From Gammaproteobacteria bacterium (GTDB lineage Bacteria; Pseudomonadota; Gammaproteobacteria; Pseudomonadales; Litorivicinaceae): a DNA stretch of 55,912 nucleotides. Of the stretch, positions 18,138 to 28,746 are shown piece by piece. The notes beneath the pieces were generated by a model. That model saw only the letters and a program-made list of their open reading frames with translations, was not told the origin of the DNA and ran no database searches. Every line of letters begins with the position of its first letter. Position 1 is the stretch's first letter. The position numbers were made by a program, and so were the translations under genes. The stretch spans positions 1 through 55,912 of the forward strand of contig JAHEDY010000007.1 in NCBI GenBank assembly GCA_024640985.1, read 5' to 3'.

Positions 18138-18876
18138 TGTCTCTCAGCGCGAAGGCGGGATTCAGTCCGTTCTTGATTTAGCTCACAATCATGGCGTCGA
18201 TCGGATGCTGTGTATTTCGATCACGCTTGCCAATGATGCACCGCGACGCCTCGCGAAAGCCTACGATCCTGTGTGGGCGACTGTCGGTATTCATCCTTGT
18301 CATGCGCATGAGGAACCGGGCGTTACTGTCGAGACGTTGCTCGCGCTTGCGAAGGCAGACTCTGTGATTGCTTTTGGGGAAACAGGTCTTGATGGTTACC
18401 ACGATCCGGTCACGGATGTGCAGCGAGAAAGCTTTGTCGCGCATTTAGAAGCAGGTAAGCGCGCGGGTCTTCCCATTGTTGTTCATACTCGGGATGCACG
18501 CGACGAGACGATCGATTTGATCAAAGCGCATGGTTCGACCGAAGCAGCCGGCGTCTTGCACTGTTTTACAGAATCTTGGGAGATGGCGGAACGTGCGATT
18601 GATCTTGGTTACTACATTTCCATGTCTGGCATTGTGAGCTTTCCAAAGGCAACCAATGTGCATGAGGTCTGCCAAAAAATTCCAGATGATCGATTATTGA
18701 TTGAGACGGATGCTCCTTGGCTTGCGCCGGTTCCGTATCGGGGGAAACCTAACGAGCCGGCTTTTGTCAGTCATGTGGCTGAGGCAGTCGCGAAACTGCG
18801 AGGCACAACGCCTGAGGCCATTGCTGAACAGACGACAGAAAACTTTTACCGGTTGTTCCGGACTGCTCAGTTGTGA
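18103..18876 (+). CDS. tatD: TatD family metal-dependent hydrolase
   Basis: Amidohydrolase-fold metal enzyme with nuclease activity in characterised members. The product (257 residues) starts MIDSHCHLD with the HxH metal pair at residues 5 and 7, followed by FGETGLDGY, IVVHTRDA, GVLHCFTES and the ETDAPWLAP motif, so all metal ligands are present. The ATG at 18103 is supported by GGAGG six bases upstream; the longer frame to 17974 is discarded. It overlaps the TetR gene by GTGA. Confidence 0.94.
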   Translation: MIDSHCHLDCIDVSQREGGIQSVLDLAHNHGVDRMLCISITLANDAPRRLAKAYDPVWATVGIHPCHAHEEPGVTVETLLALAKADSVIAFGETGLDGYHDPVTDVQRESFVAHLEAGKRAGLPIVVHTRDARDETIDLIKAHGSTEAAGVLHCFTESWEMAERAIDLGYYISMSGIVSFPKATNVHEVCQKIPDDRLLIETDAPWLAPVPYRGKPNEPAFVSHVAEAVAKLRGTTPEAIAEQTTENFYRLFRTAQL

Positions 18877-19511
18877 GTCTGTCTGAAGCCGTTCGCATGG
18901 AACGCGAAAAACGCAAACAACAGGCGTTTATCCGTCGTGAGCAAGACATTTTATCCGTGTGCGAAAGTCTGATGGCGGACAAAGGAGTCCGCCAGGTGTC
19001 GATCGATACGATTGCCGCACGCACCGGTATCGGAAAAGGCACGATCTATAAGCACTTTGATAGCAAGCGCGATCTGTTGATTGCGATTGTTGAGCGGTAT
19101 TTTGCGATGTTGGTCGAGTTATTGAGCCGATCCAGTGATCCTGTGCGCGCCTTGACCGACTGGATCGAAGCCCAGTTATATGCCACCAAACGATCGCTTT
19201 TGATGCACGAGTTGCTGAAAACCTTAGCTGATGACCAGGCTGCCGTCGTTCGAATGCAGGAAGTTCAGCACCAGATGCGCAAGCGCCTCGCTCAAGTATT
19301 ATCTGGATCATCTAGCACCCGTGGTAAGCCCATGGAGCGTGCTTTGTGGCTCAATTCGGTGGTTCAAGGTGCGCTGGTTGAAATGGAATCACCTCTAAGA
19401 TCGGATAATTTTGATGAAGACGAGTGGGTGGAATCTGTCACGCGGATTGTGCCGGTATTACTGGCGCAGTCCAAACAATCGTCAACCAATGAGCGCCTGA
19501 CCTACCTTTAA
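18873..19511 (+). CDS. TetR-family transcriptional regulator
   Basis: A 212-residue protein with an N-terminal helix-turn-helix: VSIDTIAARTGIGKGTIYKH at roughly residues 45-65, a canonical TetR DNA-binding segment. The ligand domain is not identifiable by eye. GTG start overlaps the tatD stop (GTGA). A TetR gene at this place after tatD is also found in Pseudomonas. Its stop codon overlaps that of the convergent MOSC gene by four bases. Target genes are unknown. Confidence 0.9.
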   Translation: MSLSEAVRMEREKRKQQAFIRREQDILSVCESLMADKGVRQVSIDTIAARTGIGKGTIYKHFDSKRDLLIAIVERYFAMLVELLSRSSDPVRALTDWIEAQLYATKRSLLMHELLKTLADDQAAVVRMQEVQHQMRKRLAQVLSGSSSTRGKPMERALWLNSVVQGALVEMESPLRSDNFDEDEWVESVTRIVPVLLAQSKQSSTNERLTYL

Positions 19512-20236
19512 CTGATCAACCGGAGTGGGTCATTCACCGCGATCGACCCCTGGTTCAGAGATCTTAAGAACAATCCGCAAATATCCGTCTGAAGGTGCTG
19601 GTCCAGCCGACTTAAAAAGTCATTGGTACGCGTCCCGTTCCAGTCACATTCAGTGGCACGACAGCGCACGATAGGTTCAACCACTTCAAACTCTGCACTA
19701 CCAATAGCGATGGTTTGACCAACCCAGTTGAGTTCCTCAAATGCAGGAATTCCATCAATCAAGACATTGCCGCGATAACGCTCTGGATGATCCGCGGTTG
19801 CCGTTGCGGTTGCGATCGCAGTGACAGTGGCTTGGTTGATTAAAGACACATAGGCCTCAGCCTCGTCGGTGAAGCCGCTATCGAGTCTTTCAACGGTGAA
19901 CTCACCTAAGGATGGGTCGAGCATGGTGACCCAGCGGGTGAGCGCCTCTTGATCAATTGGATCTCGCGAGAGACTGAGGGTTTGATCGCGGTAACGTAGA
20001 TGGATGGTGTCGGCTTGCCACTGAATCTGGATGTCTGAACAGAGATTGGTATGCACAGATTGAAGGAAATATTTTTTGGGACGCCATCCCGTCTCTGATG
20101 GGGGAATGCGATCGCGGTATTGCAACGCGTACTGGCGATCACCGCCGATGGTCTGTCCTGGCATGATCGGTGTTTCGGTCAGTGACTCGCCAGCAAGTCC
20201 TTTGATTGGATATCGCCTAATCGCGAGGAGCTTCAT
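19508..20236 (-). CDS. MOSC domain-containing protein (YcbX-like)
   Basis: A product of about 242 residues with an N-terminal MOSC-N beta-barrel (RRYPIKGLAGESL) and a C-terminal MOSC domain containing RYRGNVLIDGIPAF and the conserved Cys in VRCRATECD. YcbX-type proteins reduce N-hydroxylated compounds using molybdenum cofactor. The ATG at 20236 gives the typical N terminus; a GTG at 20248 that overlaps the preceding stop (GTGA) is an alternative. It is directly downstream of the epimerase-like gene. Confidence 0.85.
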   Translation of the reverse strand: MKLLAIRRYPIKGLAGESLTETPIMPGQTIGGDRQYALQYRDRIPPSETGWRPKKYFLQSVHTNLCSDIQIQWQADTIHLRYRDQTLSLSRDPIDQEALTRWVTMLDPSLGEFTVERLDSGFTDEAEAYVSLINQATVTAIATATATADHPERYRGNVLIDGIPAFEELNWVGQTIAIGSAEFEVVEPIVRCRATECDWNGTRTNDFLSRLDQHLQTDICGLFLRSLNQGSIAVNDPLRLIS

Positions 20237-20244
20237 CAAGCCAT

Positions 20245-20652
20245 TCACTCTGGATGTTCGCAAAGCTCGAGCAACACGCCCTCGGTGTCTTTAGGGTGAA
20301 CAAAGGCGACCTTGGTTCCATGGGCCCCAGGGACCGGTGATTCATTGATCAGCGTGTAGCCTTGGTGTTTTAGTCGTTGGAGTTCGGCTTCAATATCAGT
20401 GACTGTAATCGCAAGCTGTTGGAGACCGCCTTTGCCTGCATTCTTCTCAATAAACTTAGCAATGGGGCTATCGGCTTCGGTGGCTGCAATCAATTCGATA
20501 CAAGATTCTCCGATCTGGAAAAATGCAGTTTCAACCTTTTGGGAATCCACGCGATCGCGGCCTTTGAGGGTAAAACCAAGGCCTTCATAGGTTTTAATGG
20601 CTGCCTCGATGTCAGTGACAGCAATCCCTACATGATCGATTTTATGCAACAT
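20245..20652 (-). CDS. Methylmalonyl-CoA epimerase-like VOC protein, metal ligand replaced
   Basis: A 135-residue VOC-fold protein whose closest pattern is methylmalonyl-CoA epimerase: IDHVGIAVTDIE at the start, DSPIAKFIEKN, and AHGTKVAFVHPKD with GVLLELCE at the end. H7 and E129 are in place as metal ligands. The strongly conserved GG-x-HH motif reads GGLQQ (Q78, Q79), so a metal-binding histidine is missing. The genes for MeaB, mutase and carboxylase lie just upstream on the same strand, which supports an epimerase role; it may use a different metal set or be altered in activity. Confidence 0.82.
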   Translation of the reverse strand: MLHKIDHVGIAVTDIEAAIKTYEGLGFTLKGRDRVDSQKVETAFFQIGESCIELIAATEADSPIAKFIEKNAGKGGLQQLAITVTDIEAELQRLKHQGYTLINESPVPGAHGTKVAFVHPKDTEGVLLELCEHPE

Positions 20653-20718
20653 ACCTATTGTTCTCCTGTGATGTGAGCGTATTCTTCAGTCAAGCATATA
20701 AGAAAAACGGAGGCTTAG

Positions 20719-21141
20719 ATGTTTCGGTCGATTTTAATTGATGATTTTATGACCAAAAATTTAGCCACGGCGACTCGAGAGATGGATCTGCTTGCGCTGG
20801 TGGATCTCTTATTGCGTCGTGGGATTTCTGGAACCCCTGTTGTGGACGAATCCGGCCATTTGATTGGAATGGTGTCGGAGCACGACTGTCTTAAAGCCAT
20901 TTTGGTCGGAACCTATCAAGGCGACGTTGGGGGCATCGTCGGCGATGTCATGACGACTCAAGTGGATACCATTCGGCTCGGGACCAGTATTGTAGAGGCA
21001 GCAAATCAAATGGTGTCCTCGGGTCGTCGTCGTTTGCCGGTCGTTGATCAGGAAAATCATTTGGTGGGACAGATCTCACGCACGGATCTTTTACGTGCGG
21101 TCCGTGCTTATGAAATTCCGGAAGAAGAACCGGCGCATTAA
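20719..21141 (+). CDS. CBS-domain pair protein
   Basis: A 140-residue stand-alone protein made of two CBS domains (about 8-62 and 75-130), with motifs GISGTPVVDESGHLIGMVSE and RRLPVVDQENHLVGQISRTD. CBS pairs bind adenine nucleotides or related ligands and regulate partner proteins. A good GGAGG site precedes the ATG. It is the only plus-strand gene inside the minus-strand propionate module, divergent from the epimerase-like gene and convergent with meaB, with overlapping stop codons. Partner unknown. Confidence 0.9.
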   Translation: MFRSILIDDFMTKNLATATREMDLLALVDLLLRRGISGTPVVDESGHLIGMVSEHDCLKAILVGTYQGDVGGIVGDVMTTQVDTIRLGTSIVEAANQMVSSGRRRLPVVDQENHLVGQISRTDLLRAVRAYEIPEEEPAH

Positions 21142-22127
21142 GATTTGAGCGCGTTTTCCAGAGGTTCAATGCAGGCCAGTGCGGCTTGAGGTGGCGCAAT
21201 CTCACCGGTTGCCACTCGTTGTTTTTGCGCCTGATAGAGCTCAGCCCAGGCAGCGTTAGTCTTTAGAAGCTCGGTGACACCGTCATTCAATAATCGTTCG
21301 AACCATTGACTGGCCTGTGCGGTTCGGCGAGCTGGAATGGCTTCGGATCCAGCTTCACAGTAGGCGACCATCCGTTCCCAAAGGGTATCGATGCCTCGCG
21401 GTTCGATTGAACTGACCGAGAGCACCTCGGGCGTCCAAAAGCCCTGATGATTCAAAAAACCCATGGCATTTTTGTAATGCACAACTGATTGGCTGGCGAG
21501 TCGTTCGGCGTCCCCGTCGGCTTTATTGACAACAATCAAATCGGCCAACTCCAAAATTCCTTTTTTGATCCCCTGTAGCTCATCACCGGCACCGGGTTGC
21601 ATCAGGACTAAAAAAAGATCGGTCATTGAGTGGACTTCATATTCGCTTTGTCCAACACCGACAGTTTCCACCAAGATGACATCAAAGCCCGCGGACTCAG
21701 CGACTAAGACGGCTTCTCGCGTTCGGTTGGCGACACCACCGAGCGAGCGGCCAGCCGGAGAGGGTCGGATAAACGCATGATCCTCACGCGAGAGCCGTTC
21801 CATGCGTGTTTTGTCACCCAAGATTGAACCGCCATGCAAGGGTGATGAGGGGTCAACGGCGAGAACACCAACACGCTTTCCAAGACCAATCAAAAACAGA
21901 CCAAAGGCTTCAATGAAGGTCGACTTGCCCACACCAGGAACGCCTGAAATACCGATTCTGAGACTTTTTCCACTGTGCGGAAGGCAACGCTCAAGAAGTG
22001 CAGCAGCCTGTTTTCGGTGTGTAGGGTGACTGGATTCGATCAGCGTAATGGCTTTGGCCAACGCGCGGCGCTGGCCTGTGCGGAGTGCTTGAAAGTCGAT
22101 CTCAGGCACCGGTATTCTCAATGGCAT
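21138..22127 (-). CDS. meaB: Methylmalonyl-CoA mutase-associated GTPase MeaB
   Basis: G-protein chaperone that protects B12-dependent methylmalonyl-CoA mutase and helps cofactor exchange. The product of about 329 residues has P-loop GVPGVGKST, the [11 protein letters not shown] motif, [10 protein letters not shown] and NKAD for guanine binding. The ATG at 22127 lies inside the end of the mutase gene (26-base overlap); a GTG at 22109 with an 8-base overlap is also possible. Direct linkage to the mutase confirms the role. Confidence 0.93.
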   Translation of the reverse strand: MPLRIPVPEIDFQALRTGQRRALAKAITLIESSHPTHRKQAAALLERCLPHSGKSLRIGISGVPGVGKSTFIEAFGLFLIGLGKRVGVLAVDPSSPLHGGSILGDKTRMERLSREDHAFIRPSPAGRSLGGVANRTREAVLVAESAGFDVILVETVGVGQSEYEVHSMTDLFLVLMQPGAGDELQGIKKGILELADLIVVNKADGDAERLASQSVVHYKNAMGFLNHQGFWTPEVLSVSSIEPRGIDTLWERMVAYCEAGSEAIPARRTAQASQWFERLLNDGVTELLKTNAAWAELYQAQKQRVATGEIAPPQAALACIEPLENALKS

Positions 22128-24237
22128 CGAGAACCGATTTGGCACAGGCTGGGATCTTGGTTCCGGGACCAAAAATCGCGGCAACACCTTGCTCGTAGAG
22201 CGCTTGATAATCCTTTCTTGGAATCACACCACCGGCGAAGACGACGATATCGTCAGCACCTTCTTTGGTGAGAGCCGCTTTGAGCTCTGGAATCAGTGTC
22301 AGGTGACCAGCTGCCAGTGAGCTCACACCGATTGCGTGAACATCATTCTCAATGGCTTGACGCGCGACTTCTTCAGGCGTTGAGAACATCGGGCTTAAAT
22401 CGACATCAAATCCCAAGTCTGCAAAGGCGGTTGCGACAACTTTAGCGCCACGGTCGTGACCATCTTGCCCCATTTTCGCCACTAAAATTCGTGGTCTGCG
22501 TCCTTGATTGGACTCAAACTCAGCAATTCGCGTAGTGAGTGCCTGCCAATCTGCATCATCCTTAAAATGGCTACCGTACACGCCTGAGACACTCCGGTGG
22601 GTTGCTTGGAATCGTTTAAATACAACCTCCATTGCATCAGAGATTTCACCAACTGTACACCGCGCGCGTGTGGCTTCGACAGCTAAGCCTAGAAGGTTAC
22701 CAGGACCTCCAGTGGCACAGTCAGTAATGGCTTTGAGGCAGGCGTCAGCGCGCGCTTGATCACGTGTCCCTTTGATCTGCTGTAAGCGTTCAATCTGTGC
22801 GTCTCGCACTTTCTCGTTGTCGATTGAGAGAACGTCGATGTCCTCTTCAGATCCTTCCGGCAGTGTGTATTTGTTGACGCCAACGATGACATCTTCACCG
22901 CGGTCAATTCGCGCCTGTTTGTTGGTGGCTGATTCCTCGATGCGGAGCTTTGGTAGGCCGGCTTCGATCGCCTTTGCCATGCCACCTTCTTTTTCCACCT
23001 CAGCGATCAATTCACGAGCGCGTTCGGCCAATTCATGGGTCAGCGACTCCATCAGGTAAGAACCACCCCAAGGATCGACCACCTGGCGGATGCCCGTTTC
23101 TTCTTGCAGAATCAGCTGGGTATTCCGTGCGATGCGGGCACTGAACTCAGTAGGCAGGGCAATCGCTTCATCAAACGAGTTGGTGTGCAAGGATTGAGTT
23201 CCGCCAAACACAGCGGCCATTGCCTCAATGGTCGTGCGAACGACATTGTTGTACGGATCTTGTTCGGTCAATGACCATCCTGAGGTCTGACAATGGGTTC
23301 GCAAAACGGTTGATCGTTCGGATTTTGGATTGAATTCGTTGACGATTTCGTTCCACAAGAGTCGCGCCGCTCGGAGCTTCGCGATTTCCATGTAGAAGTT
23401 CATTCCAATGCCAAAGAAAAAGGACAAACGGGGGGCAAACTGGTCGATATCGAGTCCTGCCGCCAAGGCAGTCCGAATGTATTCTTTGCCGTCGGCCAGC
23501 GTATAGGCCAATTCGAGGGCGGCATCGGCTCCGGCTTCCTGAATATGGTAGCCAGAGATGGAAATGGTGTTGAATTTCGGCATGTGTTCAGAACAGTAGC
23601 CGATGATGTCACCGATGATCCGCATCGAGGGTTCAGGCGGATAAATGTAGGTGTTACGCACCATAAACTCTTTCAGGATGTCGTTCTGGATCGTTCCTGA
23701 GAGTTGATCTTGGCTGACACCTTGTTCCTCGGCAGCGACGATATAACCCGCGAGGACTGGCAGGACTGCACCGTTCATGGTCATGGAGACCGAGACCTGG
23801 TCAAGCGGAATGCCATCAAACAGGATCTTCATATCTTCCACTGAATCGATCGCCACACCAGCCTTTCCAACATCACCTGAGACACGAGGATGATCGGAGT
23901 CATACCCGCGGTGGGTGGCTAAATCGAAGGCAACAGAAACGCCTTGGCCGCCGGCTGCTAGGGCTTTGCGATAGAACGCATTGGATTCTTCAGCGGTGGA
24001 GAATCCGGCATATTGACGGATGGTCCAGGGGCGACCGGCATACATCGTCGCCTTGGGGCCGCGCATGAAAGGTGCCATTCCAGGCAGAGTGGTCCGTTGA
24101 TCCAGATGTTGAACGTCCTCCTCAGTATAGAGAATTTTCAGTCCAATCCCTTCGGGTGTGAACCAAGTCATCTCATCCGGTGACAGTCCTTTGGATTCTT
24201 TGGAAACCAGTGCTTCCCATTGCTTTTTGTCTGTCAT
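22102..24237 (-). CDS. scpA: Methylmalonyl-CoA mutase (catalytic and B12 domains fused)
   Basis: Interconverts (R)-methylmalonyl-CoA and succinyl-CoA with adenosylcobalamin. At 711 residues it is the single-chain type: TIM-barrel N-terminal two-thirds (with [14 protein letters not shown] and the [13 protein letters not shown] region), then a Rossmann B12 domain with [11 protein letters not shown] (lower axial His), GVSSLAAGH and FAGGVIP. The ATG at 24237 (MTDKKQW) has GAGG six bases upstream and lies seven bases after the carboxylase alpha gene. No B12 riboswitch fits into the gap. Confidence 0.95.
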   Translation of the reverse strand: MTDKKQWEALVSKESKGLSPDEMTWFTPEGIGLKILYTEEDVQHLDQRTTLPGMAPFMRGPKATMYAGRPWTIRQYAGFSTAEESNAFYRKALAAGGQGVSVAFDLATHRGYDSDHPRVSGDVGKAGVAIDSVEDMKILFDGIPLDQVSVSMTMNGAVLPVLAGYIVAAEEQGVSQDQLSGTIQNDILKEFMVRNTYIYPPEPSMRIIGDIIGYCSEHMPKFNTISISGYHIQEAGADAALELAYTLADGKEYIRTALAAGLDIDQFAPRLSFFFGIGMNFYMEIAKLRAARLLWNEIVNEFNPKSERSTVLRTHCQTSGWSLTEQDPYNNVVRTTIEAMAAVFGGTQSLHTNSFDEAIALPTEFSARIARNTQLILQEETGIRQVVDPWGGSYLMESLTHELAERARELIAEVEKEGGMAKAIEAGLPKLRIEESATNKQARIDRGEDVIVGVNKYTLPEGSEEDIDVLSIDNEKVRDAQIERLQQIKGTRDQARADACLKAITDCATGGPGNLLGLAVEATRARCTVGEISDAMEVVFKRFQATHRSVSGVYGSHFKDDADWQALTTRIAEFESNQGRRPRILVAKMGQDGHDRGAKVVATAFADLGFDVDLSPMFSTPEEVARQAIENDVHAIGVSSLAAGHLTLIPELKAALTKEGADDIVVFAGGVIPRKDYQALYEQGVAAIFGPGTKIPACAKSVLDAIENTGA

Positions 24238-24244
24238 GCTGTCC

Positions 24245-27022
24245 TCACAACGTACTGAGCTGTTCGACGGTATAAGAAAGACGGGCTTGAGCAACCATGT
24301 CTTCGTCAATTTCTTCGGCCACTTCATCAGGCTCGATGCGATATAACGGCTGCCCTTTTTTCACAATGACCCCATCACTTTGTTCGATCAGCGCTTCAGT
24401 CACGGTCCCAGAAAATTCAGCATACACTTTATTGAACATCTTCATGACTTCGATAATGTAGAGAGGATCGCCGACGTCAAAGTGGGTTCCAACTTCCAAG
24501 AAGTGCGGTGCGCCCGGTGTTTCTTGGGTGTAGAACATCCCGCCTGACATCGCAACGATCTCGTTGGCGGAGGCCACTGGTGGCGGTACGAGGATTTTAC
24601 GTGCGTGTTCGGTCAGTTCTGGATCTTTGAATCGCTCAGGGATGACGACCGTGAGATCGGCTTCGACGGTGAGCTCATCAAAGCCCACCGCGAGCGCTGA
24701 TTGAGCAACTACCGCTAAGAGCTCAAGGCCTGCTTGGAAGCCTTGATGTGCGGCTTGAATGTCATTCCAAAGCCTTTGATCAATCCCATCGGGTGGGGAT
24801 TTCTGGTTTAAGACCTGTTGCCATTGATTCCAATCTTTCGGACCAAGTTTGTCGTTAAGATCCTGATAGAAACTTAATCCTTGCTCGAGAATGGTTTGAT
24901 CATGATCCCAGATCACTTCAAGGGCGGAAGCGCCCTCAACAAAGTCCATATTGAGGTAGTGATACAGTTCCGCTAACACTTGAAATGGATTCGATTGCCA
25001 GTTGAATCGACCTGCATTCATTGTCCAATCGGATCGAACCTTTGAAATCCATCCAATCAATCGGTGGGGATTGGTCATCAAACAGGTCAAAGGCCGGATA
25101 ATCAGCGTTTGCTTTCTGGCAAAGATCTCAGCAGATCCGGATTGATCTGCGAGGTACTGGAAGCCAGCATGCAAATCAATTTTTTGAGCCTGTTCAAAGA
25201 GTAATCCGGTCAAAGTGAGGTACGGTTGGATAAAGGCTGTGGTTGATTTGGCGTAGGGATTTTTGGCCAAGAACCAGTGAACCAGTCCGTAGTGAAATTC
25301 GAGATTGGTTTGCACATCCTGACCATCGATCGTCATTCTGCGCAGCACCTCAGCCATCCGCTCATAACTGACCACTCGATCATCGCCAACGGTTAACAGC
25401 AAGGCGACGTTTGAATCGTAAGCGCCTGCGAGGGTGTATTTCATGAAGGCGCCGGTATCTGGGTTTTTGACACAGATCCCTTGGTCATCACGAATTTCAC
25501 CGGCGATTGGTGAAGACCAGTGCTCGATGACACCTCCTGCGTGCGGCGCCAGTCCTGCGTTTGTGGCGTTCAGTCGCGCCTCAACGGAGGTGTTGACGCG
25601 TGGGACGCGAGTGGGTTTTGGAAGCTTGTGTTTGTGCCAGGCGATAATGGCCATGGCTTCAACCAATGAGTTCACGACGAAGGCTTCCGACGGATCGTTG
25701 GGATTTTCAAAGCGCAGCCCGTAGCAGAGTTCGCTAACGCGGTGTTCAACCTGAATGCGGGTATTCATCTCCATGAAAAAGTGTTGGTCGGCATCGACAA
25801 TACATTCAAAGGTCGATACCGAATCCAGTCCTACCGCTGAGCCGAAGCGTGTGGCTTCGTCTTCCATGCGCTCGAGGATGGCGAGATCCATTGTCAGGGC
25901 TCGTTGTTGCGCCGGATGTTGTTCCGAAGCATCAATCGCACATTGTAAGCTCTCCACCGTGGTTGAGACTTCCAGTAGTTTTTGTTCGTGCATTTGCAAC
26001 GAGCAGTCGCGTCCACCGAGCGTGAGACACCAGTCGCCATTACCGATGACTTGGATTTCTTGGTGACGTGTGGTTTCGATATTCAGCTCGATCAATACGT
26101 TTTTGTTGTCGCCACGACCAGTGGCTTTGACCTCGTTCAACACTTCACGCAAGAGCGCAGGCACTTTGGACGCTGCGTCTTTGACCTGCGTATTGTGCTC
26201 GCCGGGGTAGTCCTTTGGCGCCACCAGGATGCGTTGACCTTTTCCGCCACCGCCACCAATGGCTTTCAAGCGGATCCGATTCTTCGGTTGTTGGTCAAAC
26301 AATGTGGCAACTTCAATCTCGGCTTGTGCGGCGATCTCGTCGATGCTGATGACATCAACAAGCGCTTGATAGCTTGCTGCCAAAAGGGCTTCGGCTTGAT
26401 CGGCATCCGATGCGCCTTCAGGAATCTCCAGTTGGTGAGCTTTGGCGATGACATCAAGGCCACCTTCGCGGCTGGCTTTGGCAAGTAGCGTTCGGACTGT
26501 GAGATCGTCGACACCAGGGACCACTGAAACATCAGCGGCAAGCGCTGTGCGTTTGGCTTCGTCTTTCAGTCCGGCTTGGCGAACGGTACGAGAGCAAGGA
26601 CCAATAAAGGTTAATCCTGATTCCTCGATTGCGCGCACCAGACTCTCGTCTTCGGCCATGAAGCCGTAGCCTGCAAAGATCGAATTATGACCGTTGTCTT
26701 TTGCGATTTGGATGATTTGTTGGATCCGTTGATCGCGCTCCTCTTTGCTGGCGCCGGTATAATCTGGCACTCGGTGGATGCGGGTCGGATCCGAGATCAA
26801 ACGTAATTCGGGGGCCAGAGCATTTTGATAAATGATGGAATCTTTTTCTGACAACAGAATGCTGTATTTGGCGCCCATCTCGGTGAAGACATCCATGACC
26901 TCTTTACGGATAGGTCCTCGGCAAATGATCAAACAGTCAATGTCTTCACAAGAAAATTGCTGAATCCAGGACGCGTTCGACTGGGATAAGCGACGGTTTT
27001 GGTGAATATAATCGTGGCTCAT
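24245..27022 (-). CDS. Long-form acyl-CoA carboxylase alpha subunit (biotin carboxylase + BCCP)
   Basis: A 925-residue biotin enzyme, clearly longer than usual propionyl-CoA carboxylase alpha (about 650-700). Order: biotin carboxylase N-domain with GYGF; ATP-grasp with [18 protein letters not shown] and [10 protein letters not shown]; a region of about 250 residues without a recognised motif; C-terminal biotinyl domain with EVMKMF (biotin on about K861). Differences from the norm: the N-terminal NRGEIA motif reads CRGPIR, and about 50 extra residues precede the glycine loop. It starts in the pccB stop (TAATG). Substrate is most likely propionyl-CoA from context, but other acyl-CoAs cannot be excluded. 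Confidence 0.85.
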   Translation of the reverse strand: MSHDYIHQNRRLSQSNASWIQQFSCEDIDCLIICRGPIRKEVMDVFTEMGAKYSILLSEKDSIIYQNALAPELRLISDPTRIHRVPDYTGASKEERDQRIQQIIQIAKDNGHNSIFAGYGFMAEDESLVRAIEESGLTFIGPCSRTVRQAGLKDEAKRTALAADVSVVPGVDDLTVRTLLAKASREGGLDVIAKAHQLEIPEGASDADQAEALLAASYQALVDVISIDEIAAQAEIEVATLFDQQPKNRIRLKAIGGGGGKGQRILVAPKDYPGEHNTQVKDAASKVPALLREVLNEVKATGRGDNKNVLIELNIETTRHQEIQVIGNGDWCLTLGGRDCSLQMHEQKLLEVSTTVESLQCAIDASEQHPAQQRALTMDLAILERMEDEATRFGSAVGLDSVSTFECIVDADQHFFMEMNTRIQVEHRVSELCYGLRFENPNDPSEAFVVNSLVEAMAIIAWHKHKLPKPTRVPRVNTSVEARLNATNAGLAPHAGGVIEHWSSPIAGEIRDDQGICVKNPDTGAFMKYTLAGAYDSNVALLLTVGDDRVVSYERMAEVLRRMTIDGQDVQTNLEFHYGLVHWFLAKNPYAKSTTAFIQPYLTLTGLLFEQAQKIDLHAGFQYLADQSGSAEIFARKQTLIIRPLTCLMTNPHRLIGWISKVRSDWTMNAGRFNWQSNPFQVLAELYHYLNMDFVEGASALEVIWDHDQTILEQGLSFYQDLNDKLGPKDWNQWQQVLNQKSPPDGIDQRLWNDIQAAHQGFQAGLELLAVVAQSALAVGFDELTVEADLTVVIPERFKDPELTEHARKILVPPPVASANEIVAMSGGMFYTQETPGAPHFLEVGTHFDVGDPLYIIEVMKMFNKVYAEFSGTVTEALIEQSDGVIVKKGQPLYRIEPDEVAEEIDEDMVAQARLSYTVEQLSTL

Positions 27023-28689
27023 TAGTGAAACTCCCTCTGGATCGCAGTCATCGGTTTCGGCTGGTAGGCCTTGATGTAACGGATGAAATTTTCACCGAGA
27101 GTGTGTCGCAAATCCTGGGGCATCACGATTTGGCTGATCGAACCCAACGACAGAGCCTCTTTCGGGTTCATCAGCTCAGCTTCATAGCGCTGACTTAATT
27201 GCATTTCCTGTTCTTTGAGCCACTGTGTTGCTTCTGCATCACCTTTGGCTGCGCGGGTTTTCGCTTCAAGGCGCAGCGCCTTCAGTTCGTCTTTATAGAC
27301 AAATTCTTTACCCGCGGGACCCATGACTGCCAAGCGAGTGGTTGGTAGAGCGAAGACCATATCGGCGCCGAGTTTGTAGTTGTTGAATGCCGCATAAGCG
27401 CCACCAAACGCATTTCGGATAATTAACAGGAAGCGAGGAACGCGAAGATCGATGATGGCATCGAGCATGGCGCGGCCGGCCTGAACAATACCTCGACTTT
27501 CTTGATCGCGGCCAGGCAAGAAACCGGTCGTGTCTTCCATAAATAACATTGGGATGTTGTAGAGATTGCAGAACCGGATGAACCGGGCGTTTTTGAGTGC
27601 TGCATCAATATCAATTTGCCCTGAGGCAACTGCTGAATTGTTTGCACAGAAGCCGATGACGTGGCCTGCAATGCGCCCAAAGGCGCAGATCGTATTCCGG
27701 GCCCGATTTGGCTGGAACTCGTAGAAATCCCCGTGGTCACAAATTTGTTGAATCATGATGGTGACATCAAGCGGGGTATTAAAACCGCTTGGCGAATTGA
27801 ACGCGCGTTTCAAGAGAATATCTGCGTCCCAGGTCTTTCGTGAAATTGGGTCCGATGTCGGTTGAAACGGCGCCATGGTTTCATTGTTTGATGGCAGAAA
27901 GCGCAATAGTCGACGGACTTTGCGGATCGCTTGAACCTCATCATCGACCACGAAGTCGGTGACGCCAGTCTGGCTGTGCACACGAGGGCCTCCCAGTTCA
28001 TCGGGTGTCACCTCTTCGCCGAGCACACTTTTGATGACAGACGGGCCTGTCAAACCGAAGAAGGTGTCATTGGGTTGGATGACAAAAGAGCCTTGGCGCG
28101 GTAAATACGAACCTCCACCGGCGTTGAATCCAAACATGCACATGATGGACGGAACACGACCTGAAATCTCACGGAGCGCGCGGAAGGCTTCAGCATAGCC
28201 GTCGAGTCCCCCAACCCCAGCTGGGACATAGGCGCCCGCTGAGTCATTAAACCCAACGACTGGGACACCTAGCTTTCCGGCGGTTTCGAAGAGCTGTGCG
28301 AGTTTTGAACCGTTAGTTGCATCCATCGATCCCGCACGAACGGTAAAATCGTGTCCATAGATCGCAACGTCTCGGCCTCCGACTTTCGCCAGTGCGGTGA
28401 CGAGACCGGCACCGTCGAGGTTTGGTCCCCAGTTTTGAAAGAGAATCGTGGGTTCTTCATCCACCAATAACCGAATTCGTTCCCACACGGTCATCCGATT
28501 TTTTTGGTGCTGACGTTCGATCGCAGCAACAGGAGCACCTTGAGGGCGTTGCTGGAGTTCCCAGCCAGCTTTCAGTGCTTCTTCATAAATGCCCGGTTTG
28601 CGGGCAATTTCACCAGGGATCTCAAATCGCTTTTCCTCGGGTGCGTGGAAAGGATTGGTGAGATGGGCGCTTTTGGCTAATCCAACCAT
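27022..28689 (-). CDS. pccB: Acyl-CoA (propionyl-CoA) carboxylase beta subunit
   Basis: Carboxyltransferase of 555 residues that moves CO2 from biotin to an acyl-CoA. Two crotonase-fold halves are visible: the first with [14 protein letters not shown] and GGGSYLPRQ, the second with [12 protein letters not shown] and [12 protein letters not shown]. It is first in the minus-strand operon with the alpha subunit, mutase and MeaB, suggesting propionyl-CoA as substrate. AAGGA lies nine bases before the ATG. A perfect palindrome 58 bases upstream may control the operon. Confidence 0.9.
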   Translation of the reverse strand: MVGLAKSAHLTNPFHAPEEKRFEIPGEIARKPGIYEEALKAGWELQQRPQGAPVAAIERQHQKNRMTVWERIRLLVDEEPTILFQNWGPNLDGAGLVTALAKVGGRDVAIYGHDFTVRAGSMDATNGSKLAQLFETAGKLGVPVVGFNDSAGAYVPAGVGGLDGYAEAFRALREISGRVPSIMCMFGFNAGGGSYLPRQGSFVIQPNDTFFGLTGPSVIKSVLGEEVTPDELGGPRVHSQTGVTDFVVDDEVQAIRKVRRLLRFLPSNNETMAPFQPTSDPISRKTWDADILLKRAFNSPSGFNTPLDVTIMIQQICDHGDFYEFQPNRARNTICAFGRIAGHVIGFCANNSAVASGQIDIDAALKNARFIRFCNLYNIPMLFMEDTTGFLPGRDQESRGIVQAGRAMLDAIIDLRVPRFLLIIRNAFGGAYAAFNNYKLGADMVFALPTTRLAVMGPAGKEFVYKDELKALRLEAKTRAAKGDAEATQWLKEQEMQLSQRYEAELMNPKEALSLGSISQIVMPQDLRHTLGENFIRYIKAYQPKPMTAIQREFH

Positions 28690-28746
28690 GGGTGTAGGTC
28701 CTTATCTTTCTGTACGCGTATTCGGTCAATCGGCTATCATGATGCA

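Noticed and set aside
22102-24327. B12 (cobalamin) riboswitch for the mutase module
   Set aside because: Gaps before scpA and meaB are 7 bases or negative, and the 113-base gap before pccB shows a palindrome but nothing like the conserved B12 box.
25982-26488. 168-residue plus-strand open frame opposite the biotin carboxylase gene
   Set aside because: Shadow of the coding strand; the minus-strand frame has clear ATP-grasp motifs here.
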